DNA of 64,000 nucleotides from Halorussus salilacus (GCF_024138125.1 NZ_CP099993.1:2728001-2792000), one strand, 5' to 3'. Shown: positions 32,020-40,528, counted from the first letter of the stretch. Notes: generated from the letters alone by a model not told the origin. Translations and numbers: made by a program.

Positions 32020-33267
32020 ATGAAGTACGACCGCGTCCGCGAGGCCGACCCGAAGGTCGCAGACGCCCTCGAAGCCGAAGTCGAGCGCCAACGCGATACG
32101 CTGGCGATGATCGCCAGCGAGAACCACGTCAGCGAGGCCGTCCTCGAAGCCCAGGGGAGCGTCCTGACCAACAAGTACGCCGAGGGGTACCCCGGGTCGC
32201 GCTACTACGGCGGGTGCGAGCACGTCGACACCGTCGAGGAACTCGCCATCGAGCGCGCGAAGGAACTCTGGGGTGCCGAGCACGTCAACGTCCAGCCCCA
32301 CTCCGGGTCGCAGGCCAACATGGCGGTCTACTTCGCCATGCTCGACCCCGGCGACAAGATTCTCTCGCTCGACCTGACCCACGGCGGCCACCTCAGCCAC
32401 GGCCACCACGCCAACTTCACCGGCCAGCTCTACGAGGTCGAGCAGTACGAGGTCGACCCCGAGACGGGCTACATCGACTACGAGCAGTTGCGCGACCACG
32501 CCGAGGCGTTCGACCCCGACATCGTGGTCTCGGGCTACTCGGCCTACCCCCGCGAGGTCGAGTGGGAGCGCGTCCAGGAGGCCGCCGACGCCGCCGACGC
32601 CTACCACCTCGCCGACATGGCCCACATCACCGGTCTCGTGGCCTCGGGCGTCCACTCCTCGCCGGTCGGCGTCGCCGACTTCGTGACGGGGTCGACCCAC
32701 AAGACCATCCGGGCGGGCCGGGGCGGCATCGTCCTCTGCGACGAGGAGTACGCCGACGCCATCGACTCGGCCGTCATCCCGGGGATGCAGGGCGGGCCCC
32801 TGATGCACAACGTCGCGGGCAAGGCGGTCGGGTTCGGGGAGGCACTCGAACCCGAGTTCGACGACTACGCCGAGCAGACCGTCAGGAACGCCGAGGCGCT
32901 CGGGGAACGCCTGCAGGAACACGGCTTCGGCCTCGTCTCCGGGGGTACCGACACCCACCTCGTACTGGTCGACCTCCGGGAGTCCCACGAGGACGTGACC
33001 GGCAAGGACGCCGAGGAGGCGCTCGAAGACGTGGGCATCGTCCTCAACGCCAACACCGTACCGGGCGAGACGCGCTCGCCGTTCGTCACCTCGGGCATCC
33101 GCGCGGGGACGCCCGCGCTCACGACCCGAGGCTTCGACGAGGACGACTGCGCGTACGTCGCCGACCTCATCGCCGACGTGGTCGACAACGTCGGCGACGA
33201 CGACGTGACGGGCGAAGTCGCCGAGCAGGTCCAGGAACTCTGCGAGGCGAACCCCCTGTACGAGTAG
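32020..33267 (+). CDS. glyA: serine hydroxymethyltransferase
   Basis: A 415-residue PLP enzyme interconverting serine and glycine while charging a folate or pterin C1 carrier. Seen: ASENHVSEAVLEAQGS, YPGSRYYGGCEHVD, HLSHGHHANFTGQLYEV, and the Schiff-base Lys228 in GSTHKTIRAGRGG, with GMQGGPLMHNVAGKA after it. Length matches archaeal GlyA. It is followed by folD on the same strand (176-base gap), so the two supply one-carbon units together. Start fixed by the TATA box 28 bases upstream. Confidence 0.96.
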   Translation: MKYDRVREADPKVADALEAEVERQRDTLAMIASENHVSEAVLEAQGSVLTNKYAEGYPGSRYYGGCEHVDTVEELAIERAKELWGAEHVNVQPHSGSQANMAVYFAMLDPGDKILSLDLTHGGHLSHGHHANFTGQLYEVEQYEVDPETGYIDYEQLRDHAEAFDPDIVVSGYSAYPREVEWERVQEAADAADAYHLADMAHITGLVASGVHSSPVGVADFVTGSTHKTIRAGRGGIVLCDEEYADAIDSAVIPGMQGGPLMHNVAGKAVGFGEALEPEFDDYAEQTVRNAEALGERLQEHGFGLVSGGTDTHLVLVDLRESHEDVTGKDAEEALEDVGIVLNANTVPGETRSPFVTSGIRAGTPALTTRGFDEDDCAYVADLIADVVDNVGDDDVTGEVAEQVQELCEANPLYE

Positions 33268-33365
33268 GTCGCGGTCGATTGCCGTTACGCTTCGTTTTCG
33301 TTCCGGTACGGTACCTCTGCCGTCGAGCCGTCTGCTCGCGCACCCACTCTCTGATGCACGATATT

Positions 33366-33387
33366 GCATATATGGGGTTATATCGGC
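33366..33387 (+). promoter_or_regulatory. tandem TATA-like boxes upstream of folD
   Basis: GCATATATGG (33366-33375) and GTTATATCGG (33378-33387) form two overlapping AT-rich boxes 57-78 bases before the folD ATG at 33444. This predicts a leader of about 30-50 bases, unlike most genes here, or a second promoter. Independent transcription from glyA is likely. Confidence 0.5.
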
Positions 33388-33443
33388 GGGGAAATGAGCA
33401 CGAACCCGTGGATTGAAATGGCTCGGCGTCCCACCTACAGCCA

Positions 33444-34337
33444 ATGACGGACATCATCGACGGCGACGCCGTCGCCGCCGACATCCGCGCCGACCTCCAG
33501 GACAGCATCGACGCGCTCGCCGACGAGGGCGTCCGGCCCGGCCTCGCGACCGTGCTGATGAGCGACGACCCCGCCAGCGAGACCTACGTCTCGATGAAAC
33601 AGCGCGACTGCGAGGAGGTCGGCATCGAGGGCATCCACGTCGAACTCGACCCCGACGCGCCCGCCGACGAACTGTTCGACACCGTCGAGGACCTCAACGA
33701 CGACCCCGAGGTCCACGGCATCCTCGTCCAGATGCCACTCGTCGAGCAGGTCGACACCCGCCGGGTCCTGCGCTCGGTCGACCCCGAGAAGGACGTGGAC
33801 GGTTTCCACCCCGAGAACGTCGGGCGACTCGTCGCGGGGAACCCCCGGTTCAAGCCCTGCACGCCCCACGGAATCCAGAAGCTACTGGAATCGGCGGGCG
33901 TCGAGACCGAGGGCGCGGAGGCAGTCGTTGTCGGCCGGTCGATGATCGTCGGCAAGCCGATGGCGAACCTCCTCATCCAGAAGGGGCCGCTGGGCAACGC
34001 CACGACCACGGTGTGTCACTCCCGGACCGAGGACCTCGCGGCCCACACCCGCGAGGCCGACATCGTCATCGCGGCCGCGGGCGCTCCAGAGTTCATCGAC
34101 GGGTCGATGCTCAAGGAGGGCGCGACCGTGATCGACGTGGGCGTCAACCGCGTAGATGCCGACACCGACAAGGGCTACGAGCTCGTCGGCGACGTGGACT
34201 TCGAGAGCGCCGAGGGGGTCGCGGGGGCCATCACGCCCGTCCCCGGCGGCGTCGGCCCGATGACCCGCGCGATGTTGCTCTACAACACGGTGAAGGCCGC
34301 CGGAGAGCAGGAGGGAATCGCAGTAGACCTCCCCTAA
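33444..34337 (+). CDS. folD: bifunctional methylenetetrahydrofolate dehydrogenase/cyclohydrolase
   Basis: A 297-residue enzyme oxidising methylene-THF and hydrolysing methenyl-THF. Seen: SETYVSMKQRDCEEVGI with the catalytic Lys, VQMPLVEQVDTRRVLRSVDPEKDVDGFHPENVGRL, AVVVGRSMIVGKPMANLLI for the NADP Rossmann site, and the C-terminal PVPGGVGPMTRAMLLYNTV. Together with glyA upstream it forms a small C1 module. ATG 33444. Its stop is followed within 15 bases by the stop of the minus-strand frameshifted gene. Confidence 0.96.
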   Translation: MTDIIDGDAVAADIRADLQDSIDALADEGVRPGLATVLMSDDPASETYVSMKQRDCEEVGIEGIHVELDPDAPADELFDTVEDLNDDPEVHGILVQMPLVEQVDTRRVLRSVDPEKDVDGFHPENVGRLVAGNPRFKPCTPHGIQKLLESAGVETEGAEAVVVGRSMIVGKPMANLLIQKGPLGNATTTVCHSRTEDLAAHTREADIVIAAAGAPEFIDGSMLKEGATVIDVGVNRVDADTDKGYELVGDVDFESAEGVAGAITPVPGGVGPMTRAMLLYNTVKAAGEQEGIAVDLP

Positions 34338-34352
34338 CGTCTTTTCGCGCCC

Positions 34353-34756
34353 CTAACGACGCGTTCGCGAGTCGCGCTCGGCCTCCGAGATTTCCTCGGC
34401 CCGCTTCCGTATCCGCTCGCCCTCTCGCCTCGCGCGCTGTTGGTTGTTGTACGCGTACGGCGCGTACACCTCGCCGGTCCCCTCGGTCTCGCGGTCCCCT
34501 CGGTCTCGCGGTCCCCGGGTCGCTCGGGAGCGTCCCGGGCCTTCTGACCGCGCGAACGCCGCTTCTGGAGGACCAGTAGCGCGACGATTCCGAGCACGAC
34601 GCCGAGCCCGAGCGCCCGGACGACCACCGCGGCGTCAGGCGCGGGCAGGTCGTCGCCGAGCGCCCCGCCGAACTGGAGGGCGAGGGGTGCGAGGACGAGG
34701 CCGAGAAACAGGAGTCTGACCGCCCACTGCCCGCGCGAGGTCCCTTCGGTCGCCAT
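34353..34756 (-). pseudogene. small membrane protein gene broken by a 17-bp tandem duplication
   Basis: The start MATEGTSRGQWAVRLLFLGLVLAPLAL, the second helix ALGLGVVLGIVALLVLQK and ERPGDRETEGT read normally. After this the frame turns into Arg/Pro-rich noise. The 17-base unit GGTCCCCTCGGTCTCGC (plus strand) occurs twice, at 34476-34492 and 34493-34509. Removing one copy restores a clean frame, GTGEVYAPYAYNNQQRAR and on to a charged helix and TAG at 34353-34355. So the ancestral protein was about 128 residues with two membrane helices and a charged tail. Either a genuine or reversible mutation, or an assembly error. Confidence 0.75.
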
Positions 34757-34801
34757 ACCTAGAGGATTGGTAGCAATCGACAAAAGGATTCCCCGCGGGC
34801 C

Positions 34802-35647
34802 TCAGGCCAGTCGCTCGAACCGTTCCCGCGCGCTCGCCAGCGCGTCCTCGTCGCCCGCGCGCAGGAATCGACTCAGGTCGCGGGCCGCCTCGACCAGCGA
34901 TTCGGCGGTCCGAGGGTCCACGTCGCCCTCCAGCGCCCGGACGCGCGTGACGTGGTCGCCGAGGGTTTCGAGCGCCGACGGGGCGCGGTCGTCTGGTTCC
35001 CCCTCGTCGGAGTCGCGGGCCTCGTCGACCCAGTCGGCCATCTCCCGTCGGTACTCGCCGACTGCCTCGGCGTAGGCGAGCCCCCGGACGGGGTGCATCG
35101 CGGTCGGGACCTCGCCGGGCGCGGGACGCACGGAACCGCCCGCCGAGGGCGGGGGCGAGGCGCGACGCGCCTCGCCCCCGCGCTCGTCTTCACTCGCTTC
35201 CTCACGATTGCGCTCGCCCTCTCGCAGGCCCTCATCTTCTTCCTCGGCGTCGGCCCCGCCGAGTAGCGCGAGGAAGTACCACTCCTCCTCCTCGTCGAGG
35301 TCGAGGCCGCGACCCACCGCGTCGGCGGCGTGGCGGAGTTCGTGGGCCGCGAGGTACGTCTCGTCGAGGTCGAGGAGGTCGCCGCCCCGCACGAACCCGC
35401 GCTTGCGGACGTACTCGCGGGCGAGGTCGCCAGCGCGGTCGGCGACCTCGCGCAGCGGCCGCGAGTCGACCAGTTCGCGGGCCTCGGTCAGGTCGAGTTC
35501 GACCGGCGTGTCGGTGTGGAGTCGGCGGTCGGAATCGACGCCGACGCTGCGGAGACTCCCGCACGACGGGCACTCGACGCTCGCGGTCTCGTAGTAGGAC
35601 CACCGGGTGCCACACTCGGCGCACTCGCGCTCGCCGCGGACCTTCAT
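34802..35647 (-). CDS. zinc-ribbon protein (DUF7117-like, TFIIB-type ribbon)
   Basis: A 281-residue haloarchaeal protein. The N-terminal ribbon ECAECGTRWSYYETASVECPSCGS holds four Cys. A helical region follows (DLTEARELVDSRPLREVADRAGDLAREYVRKRGFVRGGDLLDLDETYLAAHELRHAADAVGRGL, in pieces). The middle is low complexity and contains a perfect palindrome (35149-35181) encoding an Ala/Pro/Ser-rich linker, and the C-terminal part is helical. Start ATG 35647 is set by the conserved MKVRGERECAECG. Function unknown. Confidence 0.85.
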   Translation of the reverse strand: MKVRGERECAECGTRWSYYETASVECPSCGSLRSVGVDSDRRLHTDTPVELDLTEARELVDSRPLREVADRAGDLAREYVRKRGFVRGGDLLDLDETYLAAHELRHAADAVGRGLDLDEEEEWYFLALLGGADAEEEDEGLREGERNREEASEDERGGEARRASPPPSAGGSVRPAPGEVPTAMHPVRGLAYAEAVGEYRREMADWVDEARDSDEGEPDDRAPSALETLGDHVTRVRALEGDVDPRTAESLVEAARDLSRFLRAGDEDALASARERFERLA

Positions 35648-35732
35648 GCGCCGGGTTTCGACCGCGCGACACAAAACGTCCCCGAACCCGGCCGCCTGAA
35701 GATTTATATCACGAATCCGCGATTTGTCGGCC

Positions 35733-35984
35733 ATGCCCCGCGACGGCGAGGAGGACCTGCTCCGCTTTCGCGCGCCGGTCTCCGAGCGCTTCTGGCACGA
35801 CTACGGCGTGCCCGTCGCGTTCGTGGCGACCGCGCTGGTCGCGCTCGCCCTGTTCCGCGCCCAGAGCGTCGGCGAGGGCGTCGCGTTCGTCGCCGTCTTT
35901 GTCGGCCTCTCGCTCGCGTCGATACTGGCCGGACTCGCGGTGTACAACGTCGTGGTGGTCGCGTTGCTCGCGCGGAAACGGTGA
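35733..35984 (+). CDS. small two-helix membrane protein
   Basis: An 83-residue protein: MPRDGEEDLLRFRAPVSERFW, then hydrophobic segments VPVAFVATALVALALF and VAFVAVFVGLSLASILAGLAVYNVVVVALLA, ending in KR. A TATA-like GATTTATATCAC (35701-35711) lies 25-30 bases upstream of ATG 35733, supporting a leaderless transcript and this start. Function unknown. Divergent from the zinc-ribbon gene. Confidence 0.8.
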   Translation: MPRDGEEDLLRFRAPVSERFWHDYGVPVAFVATALVALALFRAQSVGEGVAFVAVFVGLSLASILAGLAVYNVVVVALLARKR

Positions 35985-36126
35985 GTCCGGATCGACGACG
36001 GCCCCGTTTCGGCCGGTAACGCGAAATACGCCGGGGGTAACGTCCGTTCGCCCCGTCGCAAGCCCCGCAACCGACGCGAACGATTTCGCCACTATATCCG
36101 GGTCGAGGTGTTGTGGACGACCGACC

Positions 36127-36417
36127 ATGAACGGGGGAGAGAATCACACGACGTTCAAGACCCCGTCGTCCGGGGCCGACGGTTCCGAGGGCGACGACCG
36201 GGAGTTCGCGACGTTCGAGAACCCCCGCATCGAGTCGGTCACCTTCCACCTCGTCAACCACTGGCGCGACCTCCGCATCGTGGGCGTCGGCGAGCGGTCG
36301 GCCGAGACCCACGACGTGGTGGTCTCCTGCGAGCGCTGTGAGGTCCGCTACCTGCTCGAAGACCTCCCGGCCGAGCGCGTCCCCGGCACAGAGGCGTTCG
36401 AGAACCTGAGTTCGTGA
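36127..36417 (+). CDS. conserved small protein with a CxxC motif
   Basis: A 96-residue protein: an acidic N-terminus, then IESVTFHLVNHWRDLRIVGVGERSAETHDVVVSCERCEVRYLLEDLPAERVPG. The single CERC may bind metal in a dimer. No family recognised. Start ATG 36127; codon use is normal for the window. Confidence 0.7.
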   Translation: MNGGENHTTFKTPSSGADGSEGDDREFATFENPRIESVTFHLVNHWRDLRIVGVGERSAETHDVVVSCERCEVRYLLEDLPAERVPGTEAFENLSS

Positions 36418-36432
36418 CGGGGCGACCGCCCC

Positions 36433-36460
36433 TCGCCCCCGGTATTTAAGCCGGGGGCGA
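36433..36460 (+). promoter_or_regulatory. TATA box framed by a perfect inverted repeat
   Basis: TCGCCCCCGG (36433-36442), TATTTAAG (36443-36450) and CCGGGGGCGA (36451-36460) make a 10-bp-arm palindrome with the TATA box as its loop. The box is centred about 31 bases before the ATG at 36477. Such a layout could hold an operator overlapping TBP binding. Confidence 0.65.
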
Positions 36461-36476
36461 CCCAACGACCCCACGC

Positions 36477-36990
36477 ATGTCGACGGGACCTTCGACTCCG
36501 GTAGACGCGGAGGATAGAGGAAGTCGCCAGACGGCGGCTGGTCGAGAAATTCTCGGCCGAGCGCACGCCCGATTCTGAGTCCGACGCGAGCGTCGCGGTG
36601 ACGGTCGCGGGCGAGGTCCACGAACTCACCAGAGCCGAGGCCGACGAGCTGCGCGGCGCGCTCGGCGAGGCGCTGACCGAGCGCCGGGAGTTCGTGCGCA
36701 CGGTCGGGACCCACCGCGAGGACGGCAGTTACGTCGTCGCGCGCAGGCGGGCCGACTCGTCGGGCCACCGCAAGGTGTTCGAGGGCTTCGCCGCGCTCCG
36801 GCGGCTCTACGACCGACTCCCAGAGGAGTTCACCGCCGAGAACGTGGGACGCACGGGACTGACCGGCGGTCGACGCCACATGCTCGTCCACCACTTCGCC
36901 GAGCATCCGGCGTTCGCGTGTGAGCTATCGAGGCGACAGCCCCTGACCGCGGAAAAGAACCCGGACGATGGGGGTGGAAACGAGAAGTGA
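36477..36990 (+). pseudogene. DUF7528-like gene with an N-terminal frameshift
   Basis: From ATG 36477 (TATA box 31 bases upstream) the frame reads MSTGPSTPVDAED and then derails to a stop. The neighbouring frame, from about 36510, reads IEEVARRRLVEKFSAERTPDSESDASVAV and continues cleanly to TGA 36988-36990: TVAGEVHELTRAEADELRGALGEAL, REDGSYVVARR, GHRKVFEGFAALRRLYDRLPEEFTAENVGRTGLTGGRRHMLVHHF. One missing base near 36513 would join them. Without repair, translation could only start at GTG 36598. Function of the family is unknown. Confidence 0.65.
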
Positions 36991-37445
36991 CGTAATTTGT
37001 CGGTCGAGGTTCGGTGGTCTTTGGTGGTCCGGTGGTCGGCCGTGATTCACTGGTCTGTCGTGGTTCGGTGCCACCGGGACCGCCGCGAAGCTAGCTACTC
37101 CCGGTACCGATGAGACCGCACAGCACCGCGACCGCACAGCACCGCGACCGCACCGCAACCGCGCCCCGTGCCTCCCCGCGTGCGAACTCGCTCGCGGTGC
37201 GAGCGAGTTCGCGGCGCATCCCGTGGTTCGCGTAGCCTCCGAAACGCCCGGTTCGTCCGGGCCTCTGCGGTCGGGCGAGGACGGAGCGAGCGAAGCGAGC
37301 GACGACCGAGCAGGCTTCTTGGTGACGGGAGTAGCTAGCGTCGTCGTTGCCGTTCGAATGGCTGTTACCGACGAGACGACGCCGGATTCGCTCGCGTCGT
37401 GCCGCCACGCCAACGCTTTTGACGCTCGCCTCCCACCCGACTCCC
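36991..37445. other. non-coding region holding short repeats and a MITE-like block
   Basis: The first part has repeated GGTGGTC / GGTTCGGTG words. At 37108-37160 CAGCACCGCGACCGCA repeats. A perfect hairpin with arms GCGAACTCGCTCGC lies at 37182-37212. Two inverted copies of GCTAGCTACTCCCG bound 37090-37339. No gene with credible codon use. Confidence 0.6.
37090..37339. mobile_element. candidate 250-bp MITE-like element with 19-bp terminal inverted repeats
   Basis: Left end GCTAGCTACTCCCGGTACC (37090-37108) and right end GGTGACGGGAGTAGCTAGC (37321-37339) are inverted repeats with 17 of 19 matches. The interior has no ORF, contains tandem CCGCACAGCACCGCGA words and a 14-bp-arm hairpin at 37182-37212. 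A clear target-site duplication was not found. It may be non-autonomous, or only a chance inverted pair. Confidence 0.4.
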
Positions 37446-38372
37446 ATGCAGCCACGACCATCCACCTTCTCGATAGCCGCCCGCGACCCCGAGACGGGCG
37501 CGGTCGGCGTGGCGGTCCAGTCGAAGTTCGTCGGCGTCGGCGCAGTCGTCCCCTTCGTCAGCGCCGACGCGGGCGCGATAGCCACCCAGAGCTTCGCGAA
37601 CGTCGCCTACGGCCCCGACGGCCTCGACCTCCTCCGGGAGGGGAAGTCGGCCGAGGAGGTCGTCCGGGAACTCGTCGGGGCAGACCCCGAGGCCGAGAGC
37701 CGACAGGTCGGCGTCGTCGGGCAGGACGGCTCGGTCGCGGCGTTCACCGGCGAGGAGTGCTTCGAGTACGCGGGCGACCTGCAGGGCGAGGAGTACACCG
37801 TGCAGGGCAACATCCTCGAAAATCGGGACACCTTGGAGGCGATGGCCGAGGCCTTCGAAGGAACGGAGGGCGGCCTCCCCGAGCGCCTCATCGCCGCGCT
37901 GTACGCTGGCAACGAGGCGGGCGGCGACAAGCGCGGCGAGCAGAGCGCCGCGCTCTACGTGGCCAAGGAGGGCGGTGGCTACGACGGCAAGAACGACCGC
38001 TGGATAGACGTGCGCGTGGACGACCACGAGTCGCCAATCGACGAACTCGAACGCGTGTTCAAGGTGTACGACGTGACCCTGCTCGAACGCGAGGAGCCCG
38101 CCGAGCTGACCGAGCTATCCGGCGAGACCGCCGAGGCCGTGACCGCCACGCTCGCCGACCTCGGTTTCTACGGGGGAGAACCGACCGGGGAGTTCGGCGA
38201 GGCCGAGCGCGACGCGCTGGAGGACTTCCGCGGGATGAACAACTTCGAGAACCACGAGCTTCCGGTGCTGGAGGACGCGCTCGCCCGCGGGTGGGACGAC
38301 GCTGAGGACGAGGGCGAGGAGAAGATGGTCGATGCGATTTGGCACGGCCTGTCGCGGTTGGAGCGGAAGTAA
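37446..38372 (+). CDS. DUF1028 Ntn-hydrolase-like protein
   Basis: A 308-residue protein. The DUF1028 domain (about 1-220) is clear: TFSIAARDPETGAVGVAVQSKFVGVGAVVPFVSADAGAIATQSFANVAYGP, VQGNILENRDTLEAMAEAFE, LPERLIAALYAGNEAGGDKRGEQSAALYVAKEGGGYDGKNDRWIDVRVDDH. The C-terminal 70 residues resemble a small putative peptidoglycan-binding-type domain found at the end of many members. Family activity is undefined; fold prediction places it with Ntn hydrolases. ATG 37446 from homology. Confidence 0.88.
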   Translation: MQPRPSTFSIAARDPETGAVGVAVQSKFVGVGAVVPFVSADAGAIATQSFANVAYGPDGLDLLREGKSAEEVVRELVGADPEAESRQVGVVGQDGSVAAFTGEECFEYAGDLQGEEYTVQGNILENRDTLEAMAEAFEGTEGGLPERLIAALYAGNEAGGDKRGEQSAALYVAKEGGGYDGKNDRWIDVRVDDHESPIDELERVFKVYDVTLLEREEPAELTELSGETAEAVTATLADLGFYGGEPTGEFGEAERDALEDFRGMNNFENHELPVLEDALARGWDDAEDEGEEKMVDAIWHGLSRLERK

Positions 38373-38579
38373 CCTACTCCGGGAATAACTCGCTTATTCG
38401 CCCAATACGGTGCGTGAAATCTACGGTAAAGGTAGGAGACTCGCGGATCGTTCAGTACGGACAGAAGCCATTATCGTATGGGTCTGTGACGTGTTGTTTC
38501 GGTAGATACGAGATAGAACTATCGTGGACGTCTCCTTGTCAGTTCACTGGGAGAAGAACCTCTAAACCCCGAACTTAAA
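38373..38579. other. AT-rich junction between DUF1028 and the orphan membrane protein
   Basis: About 200 bases of clearly lower GC than the neighbours, ending in the stop of the minus-strand gene. No ORF or repeat convincing enough to call. Confidence 0.5.
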
Positions 38580-39368
38580 TCACCTATCCCGATACAATTT
38601 ATCCTCTGGTGGCTGCTCTCCTTGTTTCCAAAGGCGCTTTTCGTACATCTTTTTATATGATTCAAAAATTTGACTCCCTGCTTTTGGAGAAACCTGTACA
38701 TTTGGTCTGTCTTCAGGGCCCATACGCGGAAGGAATAATTCAATCTCGGCTTGCGCATCTTCTTGATTCGGATTTAGTATATTCACACTATTGTGGATCA
38801 AATGGGGTACCCAGCGAACATCGAAACCTACGTCAATGGCTTCCTGTGTGGTATTTAGTATATCATCATGGAGTGTCTCGGGGGATGCGTATATTCCACC
38901 AGTACCACCAGTACCACCTGTAGCCGCTGAATGTATTCTGAGATTGTGTGGATTAGGGGCTGGAAGAACTAATCGAAGATCTGCATCCTCAGGCGTATTT
39001 TGCGCAATATTATTAATTGTAACATGTCTGCCGCTATGCCAAGCACACCATACTGCCTCTGCTCCATTTGATTGGTCAGCGATGTGTGGACTGTCCTCCC
39101 TTTTTTCATATACAGCTACAACCGGTTTCTGGAGATGGTTTTCTAAGACAGACTCTATCGATTCCACGGCAGACTCTATCGATTCCTCGGTTTGTTTTGC
39201 CGTAATCCGCACCATTCCGATTTCGATTGTTCCAGTGGCAAAAAGAACAGCACCCAATGAAACCAATATATCCGGAAAAACTCCAAACCCCTTTGCTAAC
39301 AGTATACACGTTATTCCAAGCAGCACCAGTACAAGACTACTCAGTCCCCACCTTGTCGGAAAATACAT
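38580..39368 (-). CDS. orphan membrane protein in an AT-rich island
   Basis: A 262-residue protein. Two membrane helices at about 9-26 and 31-52 (LSSLVLVLLGITCILLAKGF; ILVSLGAVLFATGTIEIGMV) are followed by a charged coiled-coil ITAKQTEESIESAVESIESVLENHL and a soluble domain. In that domain AVWCAWHSGRHVTINNIAQN, RLVLPAPNPHNLRIHS and GFDVRWVPHLIHNSVNI stand out. Its GC content and codon use differ sharply from the rest, so it was probably acquired. The His-rich alpha-beta domain looks catalytic or ligand-binding, but no family is recognised. Confidence 0.75.
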   Translation of the reverse strand: MYFPTRWGLSSLVLVLLGITCILLAKGFGVFPDILVSLGAVLFATGTIEIGMVRITAKQTEESIESAVESIESVLENHLQKPVVAVYEKREDSPHIADQSNGAEAVWCAWHSGRHVTINNIAQNTPEDADLRLVLPAPNPHNLRIHSAATGGTGGTGGIYASPETLHDDILNTTQEAIDVGFDVRWVPHLIHNSVNILNPNQEDAQAEIELFLPRMGPEDRPNVQVSPKAGSQIFESYKKMYEKRLWKQGEQPPEDKLYRDR

Positions 39369-39637
39369 TTATTTGGAAATGTTTTGTGGTGTAGATATAA
39401 TTAACGGTGGCTCAATAGTTGCTATACGAGAATCTGTACATTTGAGAATCGAGAATTTGTGCAAATACGTTGATTATGTTTGTGTAGAAAGCGCTGAATT
39501 ACACGCGTGCGGGTTTCTGCCTCGTACGATCATCGGACACTTCCTGAACTAGTAGAGAGCTCAGCGCTCAATACGCAGAGCTATGCAACGGTTCCAGAAA
39601 TTCAAATCTAAGGCCGAAGAGAGGAACCGTACTCCCC
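39369..39637. other. AT-rich flank of the island
   Basis: No supported gene. The first 180 bases are AT-rich (for example GTAGATATAATTAACGGTGG) and hold the promoter of the orphan membrane protein. The last part returns to high GC and contains the stop of UPF0179. Confidence 0.5.
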
Positions 39638-40087
39638 TCACTCCTCTTTCGGCGCGAACTCCACCAGCGTCAGGTCGCGGTCGAGCATGCAGTAGTCGTG
39701 GGGCGGGTCGCCGAGCTTCTCCGCGATGCGGTACTCCTCGTCGAACGCCGCACCCGTGGGTTCGCAGTACTCGTGGCTCGGACACTCGGTGTGGGGGCAC
39801 GGCCCCGCGAGGCTGGCCTTGCTCCCGGCGTAGGCGTTCTTCGAGGGGACGTTGGCCGTCATGCCCACGGGTTCGACCTCGACCGCGGTGACCCCGGCGT
39901 CGTGGACGGCGCAGTCGAGGGTCTGTGCTCCCTCCCGAACGTCGGTGACGCGGTAGCGCACCCCCTCCGAGAGATTCAGACACTGGCTCCGGTACGGACA
40001 GCCCTCGCAGGCCGACGACTCCCCCCGATAGACGAACTCCCGGCCGGGGTCGGCGAGCCGGGTCCCGACGAGCGTGATGGACGACAT
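39638..40087 (-). CDS. UPF0179 family protein
   Basis: A 149-residue archaeal protein with two Cys clusters: CEGCPYRSQC (about 27-36) and CPHTECPSHEYC (about 97-108), probably metal or Fe-S sites. The start MSSITLVGTRLADPGREFVYRGES and the ending DYCMLDRDLTLVEFAP are typical of the family. Function unknown. It is 42 bases downstream of the DUF5820 gene on the same strand, so they may be co-transcribed. Confidence 0.9.
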   Translation of the reverse strand: MSSITLVGTRLADPGREFVYRGESSACEGCPYRSQCLNLSEGVRYRVTDVREGAQTLDCAVHDAGVTAVEVEPVGMTANVPSKNAYAGSKASLAGPCPHTECPSHEYCEPTGAAFDEEYRIAEKLGDPPHDYCMLDRDLTLVEFAPKEE

Positions 40088-40129
40088 AGCTGGTCGTACG
40101 CAAGCCGCGCGGTTAAGTTTCTCGTCCCG

Positions 40130-40528
40130 TCAACGTCGCCCCGTGAGCTCGTCCAGCCTGTCGAGGTACGCCTCCCGGGGGACCTGATACGCCCCGCGAT
40201 AGTCAAGGTCGCCGCGGGCGAACTCGCGCGCGAGTTCGCCCGCGGCGTCGAGAGCGGCCTCCCGCGAGTCGTGAGTCCGGGCGCTCACCAGTTCCACGTC
40301 GGGTTCGAGGAAGAACTGGACCCGCCACACGTCGGGCGCGCCGGACGCGGCCTCGGTCTCACCCGGCGGCCGGTTCGGCGCGCCGCCAGCGACGTAGATG
40401 GTCGGGAGACACGCCGGGGGAAACTGCTCGGTGTCGAACACGTCGGGGCGGTACGCGAGGATTCGCCGCCCGCCGGGTTCGTCGTTCCAGACGGTCCACC
40501 CCTCGGGGAGGTCGTCGGCGTCGGTCAT
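40130..40528 (-). CDS. DUF5820 family protein
   Basis: A 132-residue haloarchaeal protein: LPEGWTVWNDEPGGRRILAYRPDVFDTEQFPPACLPTIYVA, then WRVQFFLEPDVELVSARTHDSREAALDAAGELAREFARGDLDYRGAYQVPREAYL. A perfect 36-bp palindrome (40211-40246) encodes AGELAREFARG. Function unknown. It precedes UPF0179. Confidence 0.85.
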   Translation of the reverse strand: MTDADDLPEGWTVWNDEPGGRRILAYRPDVFDTEQFPPACLPTIYVAGGAPNRPPGETEAASGAPDVWRVQFFLEPDVELVSARTHDSREAALDAAGELAREFARGDLDYRGAYQVPREAYLDRLDELTGRR

